A stretch of DNA of 40,751 nucleotides, taken from assembly GCA_030681365.1 (NCBI GenBank), contig JAUXWH010000107.1, positions 1 to 40,751 of the forward strand. The letters are read 5' to 3'. Shown here piece by piece: positions 1 to 7,306 of this stretch. Made by a program: the position numbers and the translations under genes. Position 1 is the first letter of the stretch; every line of letters starts with the position of its first letter. This stretch comes from Bradyrhizobium sp. GTDB taxonomy: Bacteria > Pseudomonadota > Alphaproteobacteria > Rhizobiales > Xanthobacteraceae. A model generated the notes under the pieces. The model worked only from the letters and a program-made list of their open reading frames with translations. It did no database searches and was not told the DNA's origin.

Positions 1-267
1 GAGCTTTGCCGCCGCCAGTGCGTCCCTGCCGATGCGGGCGTGGCTGTGCGCGGTGACGATCAGATCGGTATCGGCGGCGATTTCCCCGGCGACCACGAGC
101 TTCGGATCAGCCTGCACCGTGACCTTGATTCCGGCGTCGCGGGCAGCTGTGGCAAGCCGGTCCTCGGCGTCGGCCACGACGACGCCGGCGATCTCGACGC
201 CGTGCTGGCGCAGCATATTCAGTGTCGTCACGCCGAAATGGCGGGAGCCGACCAGGGTGATCCGCAT
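1..267 (-). CDS. Formyltransferase-like protein, N-terminal part (cut by window edge)
   Basis: Only the first 89 codons are inside the window; the gene continues past the left edge. The protein opens MRITLVGSRHFGVTTLNML and continues with GVEIAGVVVADAEDRL and TDLIVTAHSHARI. This is the Rossmann-like start of the formyl_trans_N fold used by methionyl-tRNA formyltransferase and sugar N-formyltransferases, which take a formyl group from 10-formyl-tetrahydrofolate. The catalytic Asn-His-Asp residues lie further on and cannot be seen. The ATG at 267 is the only good start visible. The first gene to its right is on the opposite strand. The substrate cannot be told from this fragment. Confidence 0.7.
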   Translation of the reverse strand, partial: MRITLVGSRHFGVTTLNMLRQHGVEIAGVVVADAEDRLATAARDAGIKVTVQADPKLVVAGEIAADTDLIVTAHSHARIGRDALAAAKL

Positions 268-494
268 GGTGTTTGATCCGTCCAGAGCAAGGCGTCCCGT
301 CGATAACACGTAGCCGCGGTCTGTCACGCGGGCGGCATCGGCGCGAGGGGGTTATCAACAGGTCGGGCAGGGGCTTGCGATCGTGGCCTGAGATGATGTC
401 GGGCCGCAAAAAGGCCACCGAAGGCAGCTTGCATGACGCAATGCCACGGGCTTACGCTGATTGCATTTCGGTCCGGGGAGCACAGGAGGTTTTC

Positions 495-857
495 ATGCCA
501 AGACTTTCTTTCGCGCCAAGACTTTTTTTCGTGCCAGGACTTTCCTTGATTGCCGCGACGATGGCGCTGGCGGCCTTGCCGGCCAGCGTCGGGCTGGCCC
601 AGACCGCGCCGAGCACAGGAGCAGCGCCGGCAGCAACCGCGCCCGCGGCCACGGCTCCGGCGGCCACCACGCCACCGACCGCCTCGAAAGAAGCGACCAC
701 GACCACGTCGGCGAAGCCGGCGAAAAAGAAGGCTGCGAAGAAAATGACCCGGCAGCAGGAGATCGACAGATCGATCGACAGCGGTACGGTGCCCGCGCGC
801 TATCGCAGCTCGGTGCCGAAGCAGTATCACCATTTGATTCCGTTCGATAAGCGCTAG
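495..857 (+). CDS. Small exported Ala/Thr/Pro/Lys-rich protein
   Basis: A 120-residue protein of unknown function. The ATG at 495 follows a strong ribosome site (AGGAGG at 484-489). Residues 1-36 look like a signal peptide ending near SVGLAQT. A low-complexity stretch of Ala, Pro and Thr follows (about 37-70), then a basic patch KPAKKKAAKKM and a more ordered C-terminus with PARYRSSVPKQYHHLIPFDKR. The design suggests a periplasmic protein with a disordered linker and a short conserved tail. The coding region for the signal peptide is built from three 18-base tandem copies. A longer reading from 273 is open, but it lacks a ribosome site and would bury the signal peptide. Confidence 0.7.
   Translation: MPRLSFAPRLFFVPGLSLIAATMALAALPASVGLAQTAPSTGAAPAATAPAATAPAATTPPTASKEATTTTSAKPAKKKAAKKMTRQQEIDRSIDSGTVPARYRSSVPKQYHHLIPFDKR
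497..550 (+). repeat. Three tandem 18-base repeats inside a signal-peptide coding region
   Basis: Copies at 497-514, 515-532 and 533-550 start GCCAAGACTTT, GCCAAGACTTT and GCCAGGACTTT. Being a multiple of three they keep frame and encode PRLSFA, PRLFFV and PGLSLI. Divergence grows towards the third copy. The repeat extends the n- and h-region of the signal peptide of the exported protein. Confidence 0.85.
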
Positions 858-949
858 CGCGCACGTTCGGGCGAGCTTGCGGCGGCCTGCCATTTGGGAG
901 TTGCCGGACGCAGTTGATGGGTCGCTGCACCCTGAAGTGAGGCTGTCCA

Positions 950-1207
950 ATGCCGAAAAAGGGAATTACCGGCCACGACGAATGGGTGCTCACGGAAGCG
1001 CTCGCCACCGCGCTGGTCGCACTGGAGCAGCTGCCGCCAGCGAGCCAGCCACGCCCTCATATGGAGGATATCAAGAAGCTCCTGATCGCCGGCTGCCAGC
1101 AAGGCACCGTCACCGTGCATCTGGCGCAAGCCAAATGCCGACTGTTTCCCGACCGCGACCCGCTGGCGATTTATCGAGAGTATGGCCTGGAAGACGGGCA
1201 GGGCTGA
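950..1207 (+). CDS. Small hypothetical protein (85 aa)
   Basis: An 85-residue soluble protein with no signal peptide or membrane span. It has a helical N-terminal half (DEWVLTEALATALVALEQL), a middle segment MEDIKKLLIAGCQQGTVTVHLAQAKCRLFP and a short acidic tail. I do not recognise a named family. The ATG at 950 has a weak upstream purine stretch (GAAGTGAGG). It sits alone between an exported small protein and a decayed barrel fragment. Codon use is typical of the surrounding GC-rich sequence, which supports a real gene, but no function can be given. Confidence 0.55.
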   Translation: MPKKGITGHDEWVLTEALATALVALEQLPPASQPRPHMEDIKKLLIAGCQQGTVTVHLAQAKCRLFPDRDPLAIYREYGLEDGQG

Positions 1208-1480
1208 AACGAGCCGCTTCGACTATCAGATCCAGGGCTTTCTCGGCGGCGCACTCATCGGGTTTACGCAAACCGGTGTCGCAAGCACGACGATCGACGG
1301 ATTGGCAACGCTAACGGGACGGCTCGGTCTGGCACAGGACCGCTGGCTGGTTTACGTCAAGGGCGGCGCCGCCTGGGCGCATGAGCGGCATAACCCTGGC
1401 ATTCAGCCTAAGCACGATCGGAGGTGCTCCGGTCACCCAAACCGCAAATGCAAACGAGGGGAATAAACCGACGCGAGCCG
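1207..1480 (+). pseudogene. Remnant of an outer-membrane beta-barrel protein (Omp25/Opa-like)
   Basis: One frame reads FDYQIQGFLGGALIGF and then TIDGLATLTGRLGLAQDRW, LVYVKGGAAWAHERH. This closely resembles the core of rhizobial Omp25/31-type immunogenic barrel proteins, where a T-x-R-G-R-x-G strand is followed by the strand ending YVKGGAAWA. Near 1390 the frame breaks. The next frame continues with a plausible strand and loop (GITLAFSLSTIGG, APVTQTANAN) and then stops at the end of the YedI gene on the other strand. The signal peptide, first strands and C-terminal Phe strand are missing. I read this as a truncated, frameshifted gene scrap. Confidence 0.55.
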
Positions 1481-1484
1481 GGCT

Positions 1485-2486
1485 TCACTTCGCGCTGGTA
1501 CCGCCCGGCAAAAAACCCTTCAACCGCTTCCATGCGGGTGCCACGACAAATCCAATAACCGGGATGCAGGTCGCGCCGATCAACAGGCCAAGCGCTCCCG
1601 ATATGGCGGCATGAGCGATCCATTCGAGCAAACCGGCAGCCGCCGGGAGTGTGTGGGCCGCAGCCGCAGTGGCGGCGTGGACGGCGTGTCCGATCGAGGG
1701 CGGGCCGTACAGCTCCAGGCCATGCAGCACGATGCCGCCGCCGACCCAGATCATCGCGGCCGTACCGACGGCGCTGAGCAATATCAGGAAGCCGGGCATG
1801 GCGCGTACGAGGCCGCGGCCGAGCGCCCGGCCGATGCCGCCAAACGGCGAGGCGCCATCGTTGGCTGCCAGCGCCAGGCCGAAATCGTCGGCCTTCACGA
1901 TCAGCGCCACCACGCCATACACCGCGACGGTGATCCCGATCCCGACCAGCGCCAGCACCAGCGACTGCGTCCAGATGCTCCCCGCGGGAAGTGCGGCCAG
2001 CGTAATCGCCATGATCTCCGCTGACAGGATGAAGTCGGTCTTGATGGCGCTTGCGACCTTCTCATCCTCCAGGGTCTGCGCGTTCAACGCGACCGTGCCG
2101 AGTTCGGCTTCGTGCTGATGGGCATGATGGGGCAGCACGGCTTCGAGCAGTTTTTCCACCCCTTCATAGCAGAGGTAGGCGCCGCCAAACATCAGCAGCG
2201 GCGTAATCACCGAAGGCAGGAAGTAGCTCAGGGCCAATGCCGCGGGAAGCAGGATCAGGAGCTTGTTGCGCAGCGATCCCAGCGCGATCTTGCCCACGAT
2301 CGGCAGTTCGCGCTTGGCAGCAAACCCGATCACGTAGCCCGGCGTGACCGCGGTGTCGTCAATGACGACGCCCGCCGCCTTGGCCCCCGCCTTGACGGCC
2401 TGGCCGGCGATATCGTCCAGCGAAGCCGCCGCCACCTTCGCGATCGCCGCGATATCGTCGAGCAGGGCGATCAATCCGATGCTCAT
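1485..2486 (-). CDS. yedI: DUF808 / YedI-family inner-membrane protein
   Basis: A 333-residue polytopic membrane protein. It opens MSIGLIALLDDIAAIAKVAA and then has the family block DDIAGQAVKAGAKAAGVVIDD followed by VTPGYVIGFAAKRELPIV, typical of DUF808 proteins such as E. coli YedI. Several hydrophobic helices follow, with a His-rich cytoplasmic or periplasmic loop (LPHHAHQHEAE). The C-terminus PAWKRLKGFLPGG is basic. The second Met (2486) is taken as start because the preceding Met adds one residue only. Molecular function of the family is unknown. It is divergent from tenA, with about 130 bases between them, and no thiamine riboswitch was seen there. Confidence 0.9.
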   Translation of the reverse strand: MSIGLIALLDDIAAIAKVAAASLDDIAGQAVKAGAKAAGVVIDDTAVTPGYVIGFAAKRELPIVGKIALGSLRNKLLILLPAALALSYFLPSVITPLLMFGGAYLCYEGVEKLLEAVLPHHAHQHEAELGTVALNAQTLEDEKVASAIKTDFILSAEIMAITLAALPAGSIWTQSLVLALVGIGITVAVYGVVALIVKADDFGLALAANDGASPFGGIGRALGRGLVRAMPGFLILLSAVGTAAMIWVGGGIVLHGLELYGPPSIGHAVHAATAAAAHTLPAAAGLLEWIAHAAISGALGLLIGATCIPVIGFVVAPAWKRLKGFLPGGTSAK

Positions 2487-2616
2487 CAACAGTTCCCTTC
2501 ATCGCTGGCCGGCCGATGCCGGCGCGCAAGAGGAGTGCGGACATCGTTGTTCGCCTCAGCTATAACCCGGCAACGAGCCGAAGACATCCATCGAGAGGCG
2601 AACCCGGCAAAAGATC

Positions 2617-3303
2617 ATGAGTTTCTTCGAGCGACTGAAGGCGGCGGCATCCGCCGAGTGGCGGGCCTACACCGAACATCCCTTCACCAACGCGCTGGCG
2701 GATGGTTCGCTCGCCGAGGCGGCGTTCCGTCACTATCTCGTTCAGGACTATCTGTTCCTGATCGAGTTTGCCCGCGCCTATGCGCTCGCCGTCTACAAAT
2801 CGCCCAGGCTCGCCGACATGCGCGAAGCGGCCGCCGGGCTGTCGGCCATCATTGACGTCGAGATGAACCTGCATGTGAAGCTCTGCGCGGAGTGGGGGCT
2901 GTCGCCTGATGATCTGGAGCGAGCCCCGCCGGCGGTGGAGATGCTGGCCTATACGCGCTACGTGCTCGACGCAGGCATGCGCGGCGATCTATTGGCGCTC
3001 AAGGTGGCGCTGGCGCCTTGCGTGATCGGCTATGCGGAGATCGCGACCCGGCTCGCCGCGCACCCCGGCGCGCTCGCCCCGACCAATCCATACAACGTCT
3101 GGATATCGGAATATGCCGGCGCGCCTTACCAGGAGGTCGCGGCGAACGCGCTGGCGCAGCTGGATGGTCTCGCCGATCTCTACGTCACGCCGGCGCGGGA
3201 GAATGACCTGATCGGAATCTTCAAGGAGGCCACCCGGCTCGAAGCCGACTTCTGGCAGATGGGCTGGCGCGCAGATCAACGTCACGGCGGTTCGGACGCC
3301 TAA
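2617..3303 (+). CDS. tenA: TenA aminopyrimidine aminohydrolase (thiaminase II)
   Basis: A 228-residue all-helical TenA/THI-4 protein. These enzymes hydrolyse aminomethyl-pyrimidine thiamine breakdown products for salvage (EC 3.5.99.2). Expected active-site residues fall at the classical numbers: Asp44 in VQDYLF, Tyr112 in LAYTRY, Cys135 in ALAPCVIGYAEI, and a C-terminal Glu at 209 in RLEADFW. Length matches the family (about 220-236). The ATG at 2617 gives the normal N-terminus (MSFFERLKAAASAEW). No other thiamine gene is nearby, so it is a stand-alone salvage gene here. The family call is firm. Confidence 0.93.
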   Translation: MSFFERLKAAASAEWRAYTEHPFTNALADGSLAEAAFRHYLVQDYLFLIEFARAYALAVYKSPRLADMREAAAGLSAIIDVEMNLHVKLCAEWGLSPDDLERAPPAVEMLAYTRYVLDAGMRGDLLALKVALAPCVIGYAEIATRLAAHPGALAPTNPYNVWISEYAGAPYQEVAANALAQLDGLADLYVTPARENDLIGIFKEATRLEADFWQMGWRADQRHGGSDA

Positions 3304-3332
3304 GGCGGACCGGACTTCGCCGCGACGGCGAA

Positions 3333-3357
3333 GGAACCGAGATCAACCTGGGATGTT
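3333..3357 (+). promoter_or_regulatory. EcfG-like general-stress promoter
   Basis: GGAAC at 3333-3337, a 16-base spacer and TGTT at 3354-3357 fit the rhizobial EcfG consensus GGAAC-N16/17-CGTT with one mismatch in the -10. It lies 76 bases before the small gene at 3433. Confidence 0.5.
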
Positions 3358-3432
3358 TCTCTCGCGGTACTGGCGTTCGGATGGCCAGTTCGAGAACAGC
3401 AGCGGTGCTGCGCAACAACGGGAGTTGCCCAC

Positions 3433-3615
3433 ATGCCCGAAGATGACAAGCCGCTCGAGCCGGAGGACTTTCCACTTCGCAGCAAGCGAAAGAAGATCCT
3501 CAAGAATGATGGCGAGACAATTGCCGAGGCGTGCAACGAGCCAACCGCGGAGGAGGTGGCGGAACGGCTGAACGCGGAAGAGCAGGTTCGGGAAGAGGAT
3601 CGATGGTCGGCCTGA
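3433..3615 (+). CDS. Small charged hypothetical protein (60 aa)
   Basis: A 60-residue hydrophilic protein, MPEDDKPLEPEDFPLRSKRK at the start and then KILKNDGETIAEACNEPTAE with an acidic, helical C-terminus ending REEDRWSA. The style matches the small stress-associated proteins common in Bradyrhizobium genomes. A ribosome site GGGAG at 3420-3424 precedes the ATG, and a candidate EcfG promoter lies upstream at 3333-3357. This suggests expression in the general stress response, which is an inference. No catalytic motif or membrane segment is present, and the molecular role is unknown. Confidence 0.65.
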   Translation: MPEDDKPLEPEDFPLRSKRKKILKNDGETIAEACNEPTAEEVAERLNAEEQVREEDRWSA

Positions 3616-3625
3616 CGTTCCGCCA

Positions 3626-3883
3626 CTAATATACAACCACGGGAGGTTGAACCGGCTTTGGACCCCACGGGCTGGGTTCGATCGCCAGTTTAGGCTGAGT
3701 CGGGATTACCTTTGCGCCTGCGGATTCCGCCGCCGCCTTGGTGGCTGCCCTGTCTGCCTTGTCTATTGGCTCCCGCGCCGCCCGGTTCCCGGGACCGAAC
3801 TCGACAATCAAGTAGGCCGCCGTACTGATGACGGCAACAGCAGCTGCGATGACCAGCTGCCGGCCGATATTTGTGTCACGCAT
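3626..3883 (-). CDS. Small single-span membrane protein with Pro-rich tail
   Basis: An 85-residue protein. Residues 9-27 (QLVIAAAVAVISTAAYLIV) form one membrane span after a short basic N-terminus. The rest is polar with Ala-rich helix DKADRAATKAAAESAG, then a Pro-rich tail KPVQPPVVVY. A GAGATGAAG stretch just before the ATG can act as ribosome site. It converges with the 60-residue gene at 3433-3615, with 10 bases between them. Unknown function; the tail probably lies in the periplasm or cytoplasm as an unstructured extension. Confidence 0.55.
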   Translation of the reverse strand: MRDTNIGRQLVIAAAVAVISTAAYLIVEFGPGNRAAREPIDKADRAATKAAAESAGAKVIPTQPKLAIEPSPWGPKPVQPPVVVY

Positions 3884-4092
3884 TCTTCATCTCTGGATAC
3901 TGGGTGTTTCACCAGAGCAACCCTGTGGGCATTGGCCAGGTTCCGACTGCGTCGCGCGGCGGAAGGCCGCATAACGGGCAGAGCTCCGCCCGCTTTGCCG
4001 CAAAAGAGAGACCGGCTTGGCGAGCGGCGGGATTATCTGCATGATGGCCCAATTGGCCGCAGAGGCTCCCTGCAATTTCCAGTGGGATTTCC

Positions 4093-5187
4093 GTGAAGAA
4101 CGAGTTGATCGACCGAATCTACGAAAGTTCCTTCGTGCCGGAACTCTGGCCCGGCGTCCTCGATGAACTGGCCCGATTGACAGATTCACGTGGCGGCTTG
4201 CTGTTCTCGGCCCGCGACCGGGTTTTGAAATGGACCGCGTCGGCGAATTTGAATGATATTTTTCGTTCCTACGTCGAGGACGGATGGTTCAAGCGTTGTC
4301 CTCGCCGGATCTGCCTGTTTGGACGATCGATGCCTGAATTTTTCGTCGAGCACGATTTTTGGACGCCGGAACAACTGGACAATGATCCGATCTATCGTGA
4401 TTTCTTCCGTCCGCACGGACTTGGCTGGTCCGCCGGAACCGGCCTGCAATTGCCGACCGGAGATCATGTCGTCTTCAGCATCGAGCGCGATCACAGTCGC
4501 GGGCCGATCGAGAAGGATCGAGTCGAGTTGCTGAACGAACTCCGTTCCCATCTGGGACGCAGCGCGTTTGTCGCGGCACGCCTGGGGCTGCAGCGCGCCA
4601 AGGGGGCCAACGAGGCGCTGGCGGCGATAGGGTTGCCTGCGCTACTGCTCAGCCGGGACGGCACGGTTATCGAAGCCAATCACTTGATCGAGGATTTACC
4701 CGATCATCTGCAATGGCGTGCGCAAAGCCGTATCGCGCTGACGGATGGCCGAGCCAATGAGCTGCTGCGGGCAGCTCTTGCAGCAATCGATACTGATCGC
4801 GAATCCCCGGTACGCTCGTTTCCGCTGCGGGACGCCGACGACAGAGCGGTCCGGGTGGTCCATCTCATTCCGATCCGGCGCACCGCCCACGACATCTTCG
4901 CCGGCAGTTACGCGCTTCTGGTGGTGACGCCGGTGTCGGCACCGGCGGGGCCACCGATTGAATTGATGCGGTCGCTGTTCGACCTCACCCCGTCGGAAGC
5001 CCGGGTGGCGCGGGGGCTCGCCGTCGGCGAGACGCTGGAAGAGATTGCCACGAGCGGCGGGGTAGCCATCTCCACCGTGCGCTCGCAGTTACGCCAGGTT
5101 CTGGAAAAGACCGGATGCACCCGCCAGGCCGAGGTGGTGTCGCTGCTGGCCAACGTCACGCTTGATCGCAGCACCGCGAGGAATTAG
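4093..5187 (+). CDS. LuxR-type transcriptional regulator beside the lasso-peptide genes
   Basis: A 364-residue regulator starting at GTG 4093 (MKNELIDRIYESSFVPELWP). The N-terminal two thirds have no recognisable ligand motif beyond a GAF/PAS-like pattern (LLLSRDGTVIEANHLIEDL at about 185-203 resembles a PAS core). The C-terminus carries a LuxR/FixJ-type helix-turn-helix at about 298-352: FDLTPSEARVARGLAVGETL, EEIATSGGVAISTVRSQLRQ, VLEKTGCTRQAEVVSLL. There is no phosphoacceptor receiver domain, so it is probably a one-component sensor. It ends 112 bases before the lasso precursor on the same strand. An inverted repeat at 5198-5233 in that gap is a possible binding site. A role in controlling the lasso genes is inferred from position only. 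Confidence 0.8.
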   Translation: MKNELIDRIYESSFVPELWPGVLDELARLTDSRGGLLFSARDRVLKWTASANLNDIFRSYVEDGWFKRCPRRICLFGRSMPEFFVEHDFWTPEQLDNDPIYRDFFRPHGLGWSAGTGLQLPTGDHVVFSIERDHSRGPIEKDRVELLNELRSHLGRSAFVAARLGLQRAKGANEALAAIGLPALLLSRDGTVIEANHLIEDLPDHLQWRAQSRIALTDGRANELLRAALAAIDTDRESPVRSFPLRDADDRAVRVVHLIPIRRTAHDIFAGSYALLVVTPVSAPAGPPIELMRSLFDLTPSEARVARGLAVGETLEEIATSGGVAISTVRSQLRQVLEKTGCTRQAEVVSLLANVTLDRSTARN

Positions 5188-5197
5188 CCTCGGATTC

Positions 5198-5233
5198 GGT
5201 GCGTCGCTTCATCAATTTGGAGGATGACGCACC
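5198..5233. promoter_or_regulatory. Inverted repeat upstream of lasso precursor
   Basis: GGTGCGTC (5198-5205) and GACGCACC (5226-5233) are perfect 8-base arms with a 20-base spacer. They lie 11 bases after the LuxR-type gene and 67 before the precursor start. No T-run follows, so an operator is more likely than a terminator. Confidence 0.4.
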
Positions 5234-5299
5234 ATTTGACCAACCTCATTATTGTGATGGCGTGATTTGCGCCTGAATCACTTGGAATGGAGATATTTC

Positions 5300-5413
5300 G
5301 TGAAATCCTACACCAAACCGACGCTCGTCAAGCTGGGCAGCCTCGCGCTGATCAAGTCCAATTCGACCGGACCGAGCACCGACGGCAAGAAGTATTCCGG
5401 CTTCTTCAAGTAA
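5300..5413 (+). CDS. Putative lasso-peptide precursor (37 aa, GTG start)
   Basis: A GTG-initiated reading frame preceded by GGAG at 5289-5292 encodes a 37-residue peptide. The leader MKSYTKPTLVKLGSLALIK carries the YxxPxL plus G spacing (Y4, P7, L9, G13) read by PqqD-like recognition elements of lasso systems. The C-terminal half, SNSTGPSTDGKKYSGFFK, contains a single acidic residue, Asp28. A lasso ring of 7, 8 or 9 residues closed on Asp28 must therefore start at Ser22, Asn21 or Ser20. Starting at Gly24 would give an impossible 5-residue ring. The tail GKKYSGFFK offers Tyr and two Phe as steric plugs. The usual leader Thr at -2 is absent. A terminator at 5436-5469 follows. The lasso assignment rests on the adjacent cyclase, B1, B2 and exporter genes. 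Confidence 0.8.
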   Translation: MKSYTKPTLVKLGSLALIKSNSTGPSTDGKKYSGFFK

Positions 5414-5435
5414 GAAGTTTGCGTCGAACGAAGTT

Positions 5436-5469
5436 AAGCGGCGAGCTCCTCGCGGGCGCGCCGCTTTTT
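5436..5469 (+). terminator. Intrinsic terminator of the precursor gene
   Basis: Stem AGCGGCG (5437-5443) with CGCCGCT (5459-5465), an inner GCGAG/CTCGC hairpin, and TTTTT at 5465-5469. It sits between the precursor and the convergent cyclase gene and abuts the cyclase stop codon. Confidence 0.7.
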
Positions 5470-7241
5470 CATGCCTCGATCGATCTGGCGGACATGAGCC
5501 CGGCGATCTCAGGTCCGCGGGTGGCGATGCAATGCCGGATGAAGGCCTGCCGCCAGCCGAGATAGCCCATCAAGGCCATCGCAGAGCGGGTGGAACTGGT
5601 CGCGATGCCGAATGAGAGCTGCTCCAGCGCGTAGCTCGCGGCCCGCGAGTCGATCCAGCCGTTTGGGGCTGTCTTCAGCAGGGAAGCAAAATAGTCCCGC
5701 GCCTTGTTCACATAGGTCAGCTGGAATGAATTGAAGACAAAGGTATCGTTCTGTCGGCCGCGCAATGATTCCGGTACGATTCCCTTCTGCGCCTCCCGCA
5801 GCAGTTCCTTGTAGCGGCTCTCGAAGTCATGAACGAGCAGGGCGCTGACGCCATCATAGACAAAATCCAGCAGCGGCAGATCACAGAAAGGCGAGGCGTC
5901 AGTCAGTCCCTTCGTGGCGAAATGGCTTTGCGTAACCGTCCGCGGCGCTGAAAAATAACCCCAGTCATCGCAGATGATCCCATCGCCGACCAATTCCCGT
6001 TCCCACGTTTCGCGCTCGGTCGAATAGGCGTGAAGACTTCTGCCGCAGCGCAGCCACGGGACCGAATCGGTCAGCATGCGGCGCATGTTGACGTCGCTGA
6101 CATCAAATGGATTCCAGCTGCTCTCGCCAAACATCCGGTTCAGCTTTTGGTGGATGCCCTCGGGCACGAGAGATAACATGCTCTGCCAGCCGAGATTGGT
6201 ACGGCCGCGCGACAGCAGCTCGCTGGCCGGCGGGAGTGCCTTCGCGAAATGCCGGTACTCACGGCGCTGCAGCAAATAGGGGAGAAAAGACGGCGAGCGC
6301 AGGAACAGCTGATCCGCGCCAAATCCGGAAAAAACCTGCGAACCGGGTGCTGCCACATCGGCGACCGCTCGTGAAAACCAGTCGCCGAACCAGAAGAAAT
6401 CGCTCGGCTCGTCGGAATAGCCGGGCCTCTCGTCGACGGTGGCTGGAAGCTCTTCGGGGGGCATGACGACCAATTCGATCCCGTATCGGTCGGCGACCTG
6501 CCGTGCATAGCCTTCGCTGATCGCGTGCGAAGGCAGGCCGGGTTGCGAGAACATCACGCCTCGAATGCCCGAAGCCTGCTCGCCCAGCAGGCAGGCCACG
6601 AATGAGGAATCGAGGCCGCCGGAGATCTCGACGCAAATCCTGGCATCCGGGTAGGCCGCAAGGCGGCCTTTGATCTGATCTCGCAGGATCGCCAATATCC
6701 GGGGTGCAACGTCCTCGCGGCGCTGCGAGGCATCCAGCCGATAGCCGTAACTTCTCCGAATGAGCTGCCGGCGCATCACGGGTCGGCCGAGGCAAATCAG
6801 CTCGCCGGGAAGGACCCTGCTGACATCGTCAAGAGGCGTCTCCCTGCTCAGGAACTGGTAGCCGGGGACGAGAAGAACGTGCCTGGCAAAGTAATGCTCG
6901 TTCCAGTGGCAACTGGAGGCATCGAAGAAATAGCCCAGGCGGTTGGCGATCGCGCCATCCCGCTCCCGATAGTAGACCTGATACTGGGAGGTGAAGCTCT
7001 TGAACGCATAGGTGTCCCGATCCGTCACGATGATCGCGACGAAGTCGCCTTCGGCCTTGGCTATGGCCGACGGGCCATCGCGATCAATCAGCGCAGCCAG
7101 ATGATCCAACGCACGACGCCCGATCTGACTTTCGACCCGGAAGATGGCTCCCTCGATGAGAATTGTCCCCAGGTTACAACCAAGCGTGGTGCTGGTTCGA
7201 TCGGTGCTCCAGCGGCCTTCGACAAAAGGGTTTGCGTTCAT
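5469..7241 (-). CDS. Lasso-peptide macrolactam cyclase (asparagine-synthetase-like)
   Basis: A 590-residue homologue of lasso cyclases (McjC/LarC class). The N-terminal ~180 residues resemble a glutamine-amidotransferase-like domain without the N-terminal catalytic Cys. The ATP-pyrophosphatase motif SGGLDSS is at 207-213. It should adenylate the side chain of the precursor Asp and join it to the freed core N-terminus. Other conserved patches are YSDEPSDFFWFGDWF and FSGFGADQLF. The gene converges on the precursor (+ strand) and is divergent from the B2 peptidase gene, with 65 bases and a perfect palindrome between them. This layout differs from the usual co-directional lasso operon. The family assignment is firm; the product is inferred from the neighbours. 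Confidence 0.9.
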   Translation of the reverse strand: MNANPFVEGRWSTDRTSTTLGCNLGTILIEGAIFRVESQIGRRALDHLAALIDRDGPSAIAKAEGDFVAIIVTDRDTYAFKSFTSQYQVYYRERDGAIANRLGYFFDASSCHWNEHYFARHVLLVPGYQFLSRETPLDDVSRVLPGELICLGRPVMRRQLIRRSYGYRLDASQRREDVAPRILAILRDQIKGRLAAYPDARICVEISGGLDSSFVACLLGEQASGIRGVMFSQPGLPSHAISEGYARQVADRYGIELVVMPPEELPATVDERPGYSDEPSDFFWFGDWFSRAVADVAAPGSQVFSGFGADQLFLRSPSFLPYLLQRREYRHFAKALPPASELLSRGRTNLGWQSMLSLVPEGIHQKLNRMFGESSWNPFDVSDVNMRRMLTDSVPWLRCGRSLHAYSTERETWERELVGDGIICDDWGYFSAPRTVTQSHFATKGLTDASPFCDLPLLDFVYDGVSALLVHDFESRYKELLREAQKGIVPESLRGRQNDTFVFNSFQLTYVNKARDYFASLLKTAPNGWIDSRAASYALEQLSFGIATSSTRSAMALMGYLGWRQAFIRHCIATRGPEIAGLMSARSIEA

Positions 7242-7249
7242 TGTAGGGT

Positions 7250-7263
7250 CCGATATTTATCGG
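7250..7263. promoter_or_regulatory. Perfect palindrome in the cyclase/B2 divergent promoter
   Basis: CCGATATTTATCGG: 6-base arms around TT, 9 bases upstream of the cyclase ATG and 44 bases before the B2 ATG. Its place in an AT-rich divergent promoter suggests an operator, perhaps for the LuxR-type regulator. Confidence 0.4.
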
Positions 7264-7306
7264 TTATTACTTCTGATGAAGCCTTCTTACGGAAATCGCA
7301 GCATTC

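Noticed and set aside
1611..2118. Plus-strand reading frames opposite the yedI gene
   Set aside because: They are antisense shadows of a clearly membrane-type protein, rich in Arg/Ala/Pro, without ribosome sites.
2487..2616. TPP riboswitch upstream of tenA
   Set aside because: The gap has no CTGAGA core or the matching 3' THI-box helix; it looks like a plain divergent promoter.
5300..5413. Core of the lasso precursor starting at Gly24 after a leader Thr23
   Set aside because: Gly is the usual first residue, but Asp28 would then give a 5-residue ring, smaller than known lasso rings (7-9), and no other acidic residue follows.
5287..5565. 92-residue plus-strand frame from ATG 5287 over the lasso precursor
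   Set aside because: It runs through the terminator and into the cyclase gene in antisense; the GTG frame at 5300 has the leader motif and stops correctly.
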